A stretch of DNA of 64,000 bases from NCBI RefSeq assembly GCF_014207565.1, contig NZ_JACHGJ010000005.1:62001-126000 (forward strand). Direction: 5' to 3'. This DNA comes from Spirochaeta isovalerica. Lineage in GTDB: Bacteria > Spirochaetota > Spirochaetia > DSM-2461. Under the pieces are notes generated by a model. That model ran no database searches and was not told the DNA's origin. It worked only from the letters and a program-made list of their open reading frames with translations. A program made the position numbers and the translations under genes. Of the stretch, positions 42,734 through 50,586 are shown one piece after another. Every line of letters starts with the position of its first letter. Within the stretch, counting starts at the first letter, position 1.

Positions 42734-45575
42734 TTTATTTAATGGTTTTCTATTACTGACACTTCTCATACTCTTCTTTCCCTATTCTCTTTCCGCCCAG
42801 TCAAGAATTCTTCTGGTAAATCAAGCTGAAACGGAAGACATCCCTGCCCTATCGGAACTCCTTTATAATATGAACACAGCTTTTAAAGAAAAAATGGAAG
42901 CAGAGGTTGTCTTTTACAATGAAGATGAGGTTTACATACCGATCCAGGAAACTCCTGTACTGCTGGAAAAATCCAGAAAGGATAATATTAGCTATCTCAT
43001 AATAAACACTTTCGAACTGGATGAAGATAATATCACAATTAATTCAACCGCCCTTGAAAGCGAAAAGGGAAATACAATTTTCAGCCTCAGCTCATCGGGA
43101 TCCATCAGTCTGGGGATCGAGAGGAAACTGGATTTCATAATCAATAAAATCAATCAGAATTTCATAGAAGAGATCGAAAGCAGCACTGCTGGCAAAGTCT
43201 CAAAAGAGATAGACAAGGAAGATTTATTTGCCCTGGTTTTCGGAGATCCGTCCGGCACAGAGGATCAGAAAATTCAGATCCCGATTTTAATAAACGGTGA
43301 TTATAAAGGCGAGATTTCTCTATATCCCGAAGAATCAGCTGATATAAAAATACTTTATCAGCAGCTTCTGGACTATCTATCACCCTTATTGACCGATGAT
43401 ATTTTAGCCGGTTTTCCCCTGCCCGAAGATCCACAAGAGTACAGAGTCAGTACAATTCTTGAAGAATCGGGTATAAAGAGTTCATATAACAGCAGTGAAT
43501 TGTATCTATCCATATCGATTCCAGCAGACATGTTAAAAGAACAGAATCTCGGAGTCAGAAACTATCAATCCCCGGACAGGGAAAACCTGATAGAGCAATC
43601 CGATTTCAGTTTCTACCTCAACTTATACCACAATCAGCAATGGATCTGGGAATCAATCGGAGCTGATAACACTCACAGCCTGCCCGGTTCAATACAATTT
43701 AATACGGCCATTAACTTCCGCAATTGGATTTTTACAGGGGATTATACTCTGAACTACCCCTACCAGGAGGAATACCCCTCTCTCAGCATCATCCACGATT
43801 TCACAGGAATTTCATCCAGACTCATTCTCGGCGATTTCAGTGTGGACAACAGAGGAGCTCAGAAATTCGGCCGATATCAGGGTATCAGTTTTGCGAGGAA
43901 ACCGGAGATAACATCAGCGGATGGTGCAGAGAACCCCCTTTTTCAGTTTACACTTGAATCACCCTCTTTTGTCCGCATTTTTCTTAACGGGTATCCCGTA
44001 AAGAGCAGACAACTCCCTCCGGGCAGGTTCAACCTAACCGATCTCCCTCTGAGATCGGGCATAAATGAAATCCGTCTTTCCATCGAAGACAGTTTCGGGT
44101 CAGTCCAGGAGCAGGAATTCCTCATACCCTACGCTTCTGATGGTTTAAGCCACAGAGATATTGATTACTCCGCTTCTATTGGAATTTCTCCATACTCACT
44201 GGAACTGCCTCTTATTACGGGTAATTTTCTCTATGGCTTTTCATTTATGACAGCAGGGATAAATATTCAAAGCGATTTCAGTGACGAAATGGCCGGGCTC
44301 TCATTCCTGTTCCCGACCAGAGCGGGAACCTTTGAACTGGAAGCCAATCAGAGCTGGTCGTCGCTGCGGAACTCTTTGGGATTTTCCGCGGCCCTCTCTT
44401 ATTTTTTCCATTCAGCCAATAATCCCAGGATCCCGACTTTCAGTTTATTCAGCCGTTACAACAGCCCGGCCTTCTTTCCCGTAGGCTCTACAGAGGAATC
44501 TCCTCCGGATTTATTAGAAATCAAGGGTACTTTATCCTACAATCTGGCAGACTTCATATATATTCAGCCTGGAGCATCCTTCTCATTCGGAAGAGAGGAG
44601 AACGGAAACAGCGGCATGGTATCTCTCGGGTTAAGGAAAAAATTCTCAAGGAACTTATCAGCCAGTATGGATTTCAAAGAGAAATTTCTCCCTGACGGAA
44701 GTAGTGATTTCACTGTCTCGCTTCTCATCCATATCAATGATTACAATGACAATCAATCCTTAACTGTGAAAAGCAGCAACTCTCAACAGGGAGCGGATAT
44801 AAGCTGGAAAAAAAGATTTCAAGGCGCGAACAGCAGTTCTCTGTCAGCAGGGATATCGGGTCTCCCTTTTTCCGGAGATACAGAAAGCACATTGTCATTG
44901 AGGGGAAGCACATCCTTCAACAGATTTTACGGATCATTATCCTCAACCCTTCGCTCGGACGGAGGGAATTATACCTCCTACTTCCAGTCAAGATTCGAGA
45001 CGGCTCTGGTTTTCGCCGACCGCCATATTGCCTTATCCAGACCGATAACAGACAGCTTTGCCATTGTTATTCCTGTTTTCAACCTGGAAAACCTCAATGT
45101 GGGAATCAATCCCCGTTCCGACAGCTATGAATTCCGCTCTGATTTTCTTGGAAATCCCGTAGTGAACAATCTCAGATCTTACAATTCTAAAAAAATCGCC
45201 GTGAATTTAGCTGAACCTCAGATAGATATCGATACGGAACTGGGCACATCAACCTTTACACTTTTCCCCCGCTACAAAAGCGGTACGGTTATATATACAG
45301 GCACAAGAAATAATGTTTATATCACGGGGCGGCTGGTTGACGGGCAGGGTTCGGCACTCTCTTTTGAAACGGGAACTCTGACTGATCAGGAAGGAGAAGA
45401 GTTCTTGTTTTTCACTGACAGAGAAGGAGTCTTTTTCATCTATGGGCTTCAGAGAGGAGAGTGCACATTAAACATTAACAATTCCTCTTATATTCTGAAT
45501 ATTCAGATTCCCGAGGAAACCGAAAAAAAACTGGACCTCGGAGATTTAAAAGTACTCCGGGAAGACAGGTCATAG
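42705..45575 (+). CDS. Outer-membrane usher with an extra N-terminal domain
   Basis: 956 residues. Signal peptide (about 1-32, LSAQS), then about 155 residues of unknown alpha/beta fold (about 33-188). An usher N-terminal-domain-like region follows (about 190-290; ILINGDYKGEISLYPEE, PLLTDDILAGFPLPED, LYLSISIPADML). Then come a barrel with the plug-proximal motif (about 420-465, FVRIFLNGYPVKSRQLPPG), strand-rich barrel to about 850, and a C-terminal domain (ITGRLVDGQGSALSFETG, FFIYGLQRGECTLNI). It would assemble and export the pilus. GGAGA precedes the ATG. Confidence 0.9.
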   Translation: MLSFSIKITNLFNGFLLLTLLILFFPYSLSAQSRILLVNQAETEDIPALSELLYNMNTAFKEKMEAEVVFYNEDEVYIPIQETPVLLEKSRKDNISYLIINTFELDEDNITINSTALESEKGNTIFSLSSSGSISLGIERKLDFIINKINQNFIEEIESSTAGKVSKEIDKEDLFALVFGDPSGTEDQKIQIPILINGDYKGEISLYPEESADIKILYQQLLDYLSPLLTDDILAGFPLPEDPQEYRVSTILEESGIKSSYNSSELYLSISIPADMLKEQNLGVRNYQSPDRENLIEQSDFSFYLNLYHNQQWIWESIGADNTHSLPGSIQFNTAINFRNWIFTGDYTLNYPYQEEYPSLSIIHDFTGISSRLILGDFSVDNRGAQKFGRYQGISFARKPEITSADGAENPLFQFTLESPSFVRIFLNGYPVKSRQLPPGRFNLTDLPLRSGINEIRLSIEDSFGSVQEQEFLIPYASDGLSHRDIDYSASIGISPYSLELPLITGNFLYGFSFMTAGINIQSDFSDEMAGLSFLFPTRAGTFELEANQSWSSLRNSLGFSAALSYFFHSANNPRIPTFSLFSRYNSPAFFPVGSTEESPPDLLEIKGTLSYNLADFIYIQPGASFSFGREENGNSGMVSLGLRKKFSRNLSASMDFKEKFLPDGSSDFTVSLLIHINDYNDNQSLTVKSSNSQQGADISWKKRFQGANSSSLSAGISGLPFSGDTESTLSLRGSTSFNRFYGSLSSTLRSDGGNYTSYFQSRFETALVFADRHIALSRPITDSFAIVIPVFNLENLNVGINPRSDSYEFRSDFLGNPVVNNLRSYNSKKIAVNLAEPQIDIDTELGTSTFTLFPRYKSGTVIYTGTRNNVYITGRLVDGQGSALSFETGTLTDQEGEEFLFFTDREGVFFIYGLQRGECTLNINNSSYILNIQIPEETEKKLDLGDLKVLREDRS

Positions 45576-45577
45576 AT

Positions 45578-46513
45578 ATGAAGAAAATTAAAAGAATTGT
45601 ATTTATCATAGCTTTATTCAATATAGCGCTCCCAATTCAAGCTCAGAGCTGGAATTTACAAGTTCAGACAGAAATTCGAAACTCCATATCGGACTATAGC
45701 GGTAATGAGGAAATTGCCATTCTCTGCGAATTCGATGTCGCATACAGTGCCGGCAGCGAGGCGATATCATACTTCTTTTCTTTCGGCTGGGGTAATGGCG
45801 GAAGCATTTCGGAAAGAGCCTTTACTTCTCAACAGACAGGCAGCGAAGTTGCCTACAACCTCTATGACGAGACGCGCAGTATCATTCTGGACGATTCAAA
45901 TGTCATCGCCGGCTCTTTTGAAAGCAGCTCAGATCCGCAGACGAATCATCATAAATTCTGGCTAGTAATCCCTATACAGAATCAATTCCCCGAATCCGGA
46001 CAATACAGCGATTCAGTACGGGTGGAAGGCTATACGGGAACGGTTTCGGGTTCTTCTTCCCGAAACTGGAAGGATTTCTCGGTAGTTTCAGAAATCCAGG
46101 TAACTCTTGCCAGCGCCATGGTCTGTGAAGTATCCATTGTCGATACCGGGGCCCCTTTCGCATCGACCAGCACCGACAAAACCTTTGACTTCGGAAATCT
46201 GACGACAGGAGAAACTCAAACTGGAGATATTGTCGTTTCATCAACTGATCCTTATGAACTGAGCATAAGATCGGAAAATGGCGGAGTCATGATCAGAACG
46301 GATGCCGTCGATCCGGACTCCGAAATTCCCTACTACTGCTATATCGACGAGAGTCTGATTTCCCTGAGTTCGACATTCCTGCAAATTGCTTCAGGTTCGG
46401 CTACGGATCCCGACGGAGACCGATACAATATAAAAATCGAGATCGGTGATTTCTGGGGTATCAATGCGGGCGAATTTGAAGATATTATCTATATTGAATT
46501 AACAAGCCAATAA
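45578..46513 (+). CDS. Pilus tip adhesin, two-domain SCPU-like
   Basis: 311 residues. Signal peptide (about 1-22, PIQAQS), N-terminal beta domain (about 25-175), and C-terminal SCPU-like pilin domain (about 180-311; STDKTFDFGNLTTGETQTGDI, GEFEDIIYIELTSQ). Last gene of the operon and twice the length of the subunit, as for tip adhesins of archaic pili. It begins 2 bp after the usher stop. The receptor is unknown. Confidence 0.8.
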   Translation: MKKIKRIVFIIALFNIALPIQAQSWNLQVQTEIRNSISDYSGNEEIAILCEFDVAYSAGSEAISYFFSFGWGNGGSISERAFTSQQTGSEVAYNLYDETRSIILDDSNVIAGSFESSSDPQTNHHKFWLVIPIQNQFPESGQYSDSVRVEGYTGTVSGSSSRNWKDFSVVSEIQVTLASAMVCEVSIVDTGAPFASTSTDKTFDFGNLTTGETQTGDIVVSSTDPYELSIRSENGGVMIRTDAVDPDSEIPYYCYIDESLISLSSTFLQIASGSATDPDGDRYNIKIEIGDFWGINAGEFEDIIYIELTSQ

Positions 46514-46521
46514 AAGCAAAG

Positions 46522-47550
46522 ATGAAAGAAATAACCAATTTATACGGAAAAACACTCCCTCAAATACAGGAGATCTGCGGAGAACTCAAACTCCCCGCCT
46601 TTACGGCGAAACAGATCTGCAGCTGGCTCTATGAAAAAAATGCCGGTTCCTTTGAAGAGATGACCAATATATCCAAAGCCAACCGGAGCCTCCTGGCGGA
46701 GACGTACTCCATAGATAAGGAAAAGCCCGAAAAGGTGAGCATCTCACAGGACGGAACGAAGAAATATCTCTTCGACCTTGGTCAGAACCGTTTTATCGAA
46801 GCGGCCATGATTCCCGACGGGGAACGCAAGACCCTCTGCCTATCTTCCCAGGCGGGCTGTAAAATGGGCTGCACCTTCTGTATGACGGCGAAGCAGGGAT
46901 TTCAGAGCCAACTGACTCCTTCGGAAATACTAAGCCAGTTCACAGAAATTGAGGAAGCCGGCCAGATTACCAATATAGTCTATATGGGGATGGGCGAACC
47001 GATGGACAACATCGACAGCGTACTGACCTCCCTGGAAATTCTCACAGCCGATTACGGATTTGCCATGAGCCCCAAGCGGATCACCGTATCGACCATTGGC
47101 GTCATTCCCGCCATGAAGCGGTTCCTCGAAGAGAGCAAGTGCCACCTGGCCATAAGCATTCACAGCCCTTTTCCCGAAGAGCGTCAAAGGCTGATGCCTG
47201 TGGAAAAAAAATACCCTATTGAGGAGATCGTGGAAATTCTGAAACAGCACGATTTCGGTGGTCAGAGACGGGTCTCATTCGAATATATCATGTTTGCGGG
47301 AGTCAATGACGATGACCGGCACAGCGCCGCTCTGTCCAGGCTCCTGAAAGGACTCGACACACGGGTTAACCTCATCGGTTTTCACCCTATCCCGGATTCC
47401 GCTCTCAACGGATCATCCAGGCCGGTTATGGAAGCCTTCCAGGCCCATCTCCAGAAAAAGGGAATCACCACGACTATCAGAAGATCCCGCGGTCAGGACA
47501 TCGATGCGGCCTGCGGCCTCCTCTCCACCAAAGAGCGATTAAATAATTAA
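46522..47550 (+). CDS. rlmN: 23S rRNA A2503/tRNA A37 methyltransferase RlmN (radical SAM)
   Basis: 342 residues. Radical SAM motif [14 protein letters not shown], the upstream region [17 protein letters not shown], downstream MGMGEPMDN, and the mechanistic C-terminal Cys in DIDAACGLL. It methylates C2 of adenine in 23S rRNA and some tRNAs. It starts 8 bp after the pilus adhesin gene without a good ribosome site, so it may be co-transcribed. The 3' end overlaps folE by 4 bp. Confidence 0.96.
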   Translation: MKEITNLYGKTLPQIQEICGELKLPAFTAKQICSWLYEKNAGSFEEMTNISKANRSLLAETYSIDKEKPEKVSISQDGTKKYLFDLGQNRFIEAAMIPDGERKTLCLSSQAGCKMGCTFCMTAKQGFQSQLTPSEILSQFTEIEEAGQITNIVYMGMGEPMDNIDSVLTSLEILTADYGFAMSPKRITVSTIGVIPAMKRFLEESKCHLAISIHSPFPEERQRLMPVEKKYPIEEIVEILKQHDFGGQRRVSFEYIMFAGVNDDDRHSAALSRLLKGLDTRVNLIGFHPIPDSALNGSSRPVMEAFQAHLQKKGITTTIRRSRGQDIDAACGLLSTKERLNN

Positions 47551-48122
47551 ATAGAAAAGTTGGAGCGGCTGTTAATAAGGCTCATGAACTCTTCCCTCGT
47601 CGCCAGGTCGTTGTGAAAACTACCCAGTACTGAAGAAGTAATCATCGAGGAATTGAGCTTTTCCACACCGCGCATCATCATGCACATATGCCGCGCTTCG
47701 ATAACGACTCCGACGCCCTCGGCGCCGACGGCATCCATGACGGCCCGGGCGATCTGATTGGTCAGTCTCTCCTGGATCTGAAGGCGCCTCGCGTAAAAAT
47801 CGACGATGCGGGCCAGTTTGCTAACGCCGAGAACCCGGCCTTCAGCGATATAACCGATATGGGCTACGCCGTAAAAGGGCAGCATATGGTGTTCGCAGAG
47901 GCTGAAAACCTCAATATCCCGGGAAATGATCATATTGTTGGCATCGGATTCGAAAATGGCATCATTAATCACCGTTTTCAGATCCATTCCATAACCGCTA
48001 GTCAGGAACGAATAGGCTTCTGCAACCCTCTGCGGAGTCTTGACCAGTCCTTCCCTGTCAGGATCTTCTCCGATCTCTATCAATAATTCTTTGATAAGAT
48101 TGGCAACTCTTTCTTTATTCAT
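47547..48122 (-). CDS. folE: GTP cyclohydrolase I (FolE1 type)
   Basis: 191 residues. Converts GTP to dihydroneopterin triphosphate. Zinc/active-site residues: [12 protein letters not shown] and [11 protein letters not shown]. It lacks an ordinary ribosome site; -35 TTGCAT and -10 TTTAAT lie just upstream, with 7 nt from the -10 to the ATG. The adjacent genes also act in pterin/folate metabolism. Confidence 0.97.
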   Translation of the reverse strand: MNKERVANLIKELLIEIGEDPDREGLVKTPQRVAEAYSFLTSGYGMDLKTVINDAIFESDANNMIISRDIEVFSLCEHHMLPFYGVAHIGYIAEGRVLGVSKLARIVDFYARRLQIQERLTNQIARAVMDAVGAEGVGVVIEARHMCMMMRGVEKLNSSMITSSVLGSFHNDLATREEFMSLINSRSNFSI

Positions 48123-48129
48123 GATATGT

Positions 48130-48159
48130 ATTAAAATCCCTTATATAGTAAAAATGCAA
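48130..48159 (-). promoter_or_regulatory. Candidate folE promoter, leaderless geometry
   Basis: TTGCAT (48159-48154), 18-bp spacer, TTTAAT (48135-48130), 7 nt to the ATG at 48122. Confidence 0.5.
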
Positions 48160-48170
48160 TAGAAAACTGC

Positions 48171-48923
48171 TTAAAGGCCGTAAAAACTGCCTTTCAAATG
48201 TCTTCCGCCATCTACAAAGATAATCTGCCCTGTGACGAAATCATTGCGGATCAGAAATTCCGCCGCATCACAAACCTGCTGCGCCGTACCGATTCTTTTC
48301 AGTGTGTTTGAGTTTTTCATCCTCTCAGTCCAGCTCTCCTCTTCCGAAGGATCGGCGCCGACGGGAGGAAGAATCACTCCGGGAGCCACAGCGTTGAACC
48401 GGAAATCGGGGGACAGCTCTTCGCTGAGCATTCTTGTCAGAGAAAAAAGAGATAGCTTGCTCAGGTGATAAGGCACGTGAAGATTATCGTAATCGGTAAT
48501 ACGGGAATCGAGCATATTGATTACAACTCCCGAATCGACCCGTTTCGCCATCTCCCGGGAGAGCATCAAAGGTACCAGAGCATTGATATCGAGGTTTCTG
48601 TGAAAGGTTTCTTCACTGGAATCGAGAAGCCTTTCAAGATGAAAAATCGAGGCGCTGTTGATTAGAATTTCCGGAAAAAAATCCATGGCGTCCAGATCTC
48701 CGAAAAGGTCCTCTGCAGCTCCTTTCCGGGATAGATCTTTTGCTACGGGAAAGGCTGTTCCGCCGTCATTGCAAATCATATCGCAGAGATCGTAAGCGTC
48801 GGTTTCCGACCGGTTATAGTGAACGGCCACTTCGGCTCCCGCTCCGGCCAGCATGAGAGTCAAAGCGTTTCCCAGTCTTTTAGCCCCGCCCGTAACAAGG
48901 GCTTTCTTTCCTTGAATATCCAT
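48171..48923 (-). CDS. Short-chain dehydrogenase, pteridine reductase-like
   Basis: 250 residues. The NADPH motif TGGAKRLG, with Arg in place of the usual Gly, is the signature of pteridine reductases (PTR1/FolM). NSAS follows, with catalytic Tyr/Lys in VPYHLSKLSL and the C-terminus GQIIFVDGGRHLKG. It lies next to folE on the same strand, so reduction of dihydrobiopterin, dihydromonapterin or dihydrofolate is likely. folM is a possible name. Confidence 0.87.
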   Translation of the reverse strand: MDIQGKKALVTGGAKRLGNALTLMLAGAGAEVAVHYNRSETDAYDLCDMICNDGGTAFPVAKDLSRKGAAEDLFGDLDAMDFFPEILINSASIFHLERLLDSSEETFHRNLDINALVPLMLSREMAKRVDSGVVINMLDSRITDYDNLHVPYHLSKLSLFSLTRMLSEELSPDFRFNAVAPGVILPPVGADPSEEESWTERMKNSNTLKRIGTAQQVCDAAEFLIRNDFVTGQIIFVDGGRHLKGSFYGL

Positions 48924-48954
48924 ATAATTCCAGATTAAACGTTACGCTTATCTC

Positions 48955-48983
48955 TTGTAAAGAGAAGCGGTGGATTTTACAAT
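48955..48983 (+). promoter_or_regulatory. Promoter of the cyclo-ligase gene, leaderless geometry
   Basis: TTGTAA (48955-48960), 17-bp spacer, TACAAT (48978-48983), then TTTACC and the ATG at 48990. No ribosome site. Confidence 0.7.
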
Positions 48984-48989
48984 TTTACC

Positions 48990-49562
48990 ATGAATAAAAA
49001 AGCAATCAGGAAAGAAATCAATACACTCATTGATAATATGGAAGATTCAATCCTGACGGATTTGAGCCGCAGGGTATCCGAACTTGTTATAGAACAGCCT
49101 GTATGGAAAGAAGCGAAACAAATCCTTCTGTTCCTCAGTTTCGGGAAAGAATTCAAAACGGACTTTCTGATCAGGCAGGCTTTAAAAGATCAAAAGGCTG
49201 TTGCCGTTCCCCGGATCTGCGGGAAAGAGATGACATTCCATTACATCAAAGGCCTGGATGATGCGCTGGAAACAAACAGATGGGGCATACGGGAGCCTCT
49301 GGCCGGTTCGCCCCTATGGAATCCGGAAAAGGGGAAAACCTTAATGCTGACGCCGGGAGTCGCTTTCGGACCGGAGGGTTCCCGGCTCGGCAGGGGTGGG
49401 GGATTTTATGACCGCTTCCTGTCGGAAAAGGGCGATGTTCTGAAAACGGTCGGTCTGTCCTTCGAATGGCAGTTCAGAGATGATATACCTATGGAAGAAC
49501 AGGACCGACGTCTCGACGGGTTAAGTACGGAAAGTCGATTTCTGATTTTTAAAGCAGATTAA
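48990..49562 (+). CDS. 5-formyltetrahydrofolate cyclo-ligase
   Basis: 190 residues, YgfA/MTHFS family: start MNKKAIRKEINTL, IREPLAGSP, LMLTPGVAFGPEGSRLGRGGGFYDRFL and GLSFEWQF. It converts 5-formyl-THF to 5,10-methenyl-THF with ATP, which fits the pterin/folate neighbours. It is divergent from the SDR gene, and the stop overlaps the convergent gene by 4 bp. Confidence 0.95.
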   Translation: MNKKAIRKEINTLIDNMEDSILTDLSRRVSELVIEQPVWKEAKQILLFLSFGKEFKTDFLIRQALKDQKAVAVPRICGKEMTFHYIKGLDDALETNRWGIREPLAGSPLWNPEKGKTLMLTPGVAFGPEGSRLGRGGGFYDRFLSEKGDVLKTVGLSFEWQFRDDIPMEEQDRRLDGLSTESRFLIFKAD

Positions 49563-49927
49563 TCAGTCTGAGCCAGTTCCTTGCTGATATTTTTTCCCGT
49601 TTCGTGGGAAAAGATTTTGTGCAGCGTGTTGCGGGGATCTATTTCCTCTCCGGAAAAATCAACCAGTTCGCTCATGGCTTTATCGAAAGCGGCAAGGCTC
49701 TCTTCCGAAAGCTTCAGTTCCACGCCTTTGATAATGACCAGGTCGAGTCCCCGTTTCACTTCCATCCAGGAGGCTTCTCTGGCATCGCTCATGGAAAGAG
49801 TTCCCTGAGCCATTACATCGAGAAGGATTCTCTCTTCAGTATCCCATGTGAAATTCTCCAGGAGATACTGTGCCCGTGTCTGGAATTTTTCCGCTTTGTG
49901 ACGTTCGCTTCTTCTATTCTTTTTCAT
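49559..49927 (-). CDS. Unknown 122-residue protein
   Basis: A basic N-terminus (MKKNRRSERHKAEKF) is followed by a helical, mostly acidic body (SWMEVKRGLDLVIIKGVELKLSEES). No signal peptide or known motif. The N-terminus could contact nucleic acid. Shares a 64-bp divergent promoter region with the 49992 gene. Confidence 0.65.
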   Translation of the reverse strand: MKKNRRSERHKAEKFQTRAQYLLENFTWDTEERILLDVMAQGTLSMSDAREASWMEVKRGLDLVIIKGVELKLSEESLAAFDKAMSELVDFSGEEIDPRNTLHKIFSHETGKNISKELAQTD

Positions 49928-49935
49928 ATATGTAA

Positions 49936-49985
49936 ATCTTAACCCTAATCCTCTCCTTGATTCAATTTACCAATGATATTATTTT
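49936..49985. promoter_or_regulatory. Compact divergent promoter pair with overlapping -35 elements
   Basis: Plus strand: TTGATT (49957-49962), 17 bp, TATTTT (49980-49985), 6 nt to ATG 49992. Minus strand: TTGAAT (49965-49960), 18 bp, TAAGAT (49941-49936), 8 nt to ATG 49927. Both -35s share the near-palindrome TTGATTCAA. Confidence 0.5.
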
Positions 49986-49991
49986 CATAAT

Positions 49992-50573
49992 ATGGCAAAA
50001 ATCAAATCAGCATTGGAACTGGCCCTTGAAAAAACTGAAGGGCTATCGGTAGACAGAGAAAAACTCAAACAGAAAGAACTGAAAGAGTCGGGACAGAAAC
50101 TGGCTTCATCCATTATCAACGGGACGGAAAAGGAAGGAAAAGAGAAACTCTCAAAATTTCCTGAAGGAGATATTCTTTTTATAAAGGAGGGTTTTGCCGA
50201 AATCCTGCTCTCGAACATCAGGTTGCCTCTCTATATCAACAGCGACAACAGGCTGAACCAGCTGGAAGAGGCTTTTGCCCTTATTTCCGACAGGGAAGAT
50301 ATCTACAAACTGGTATTCAGCCAGCTACAGCAGCTCTTCGGAAAATACGTGGAAGACATTCAGAATCTTTCCGAAGCGCTGAAACAGCAGTACATGCCGG
50401 TTCTGAGACAGAAACAGCAGCAAATCCGTCAGCAGACCGGACGGGATATCCCCATAGAACCGGAACAGGATCCCGAATTCATGGAATTGCTCAGTCAAAA
50501 CCGCAGAGCCCTTGAAGAGCAGTACAATGAAGTGATTGCCCAGGCCAAAGCGGAACTGAAAAAAGTTATCTGA
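49992..50573 (+). CDS. Unknown coiled-coil-rich protein upstream of rarA
   Basis: 193 residues, charged and helical, Gln-rich in the second half (LRQKQQQIRQQTG). No signal peptide, Cys or known motif. It ends 13 bp before rarA, so the two are probably co-transcribed. Function unknown. Confidence 0.72.
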   Translation: MAKIKSALELALEKTEGLSVDREKLKQKELKESGQKLASSIINGTEKEGKEKLSKFPEGDILFIKEGFAEILLSNIRLPLYINSDNRLNQLEEAFALISDREDIYKLVFSQLQQLFGKYVEDIQNLSEALKQQYMPVLRQKQQQIRQQTGRDIPIEPEQDPEFMELLSQNRRALEEQYNEVIAQAKAELKKVI

Positions 50574-50586
50574 TCCGGATATTTCT

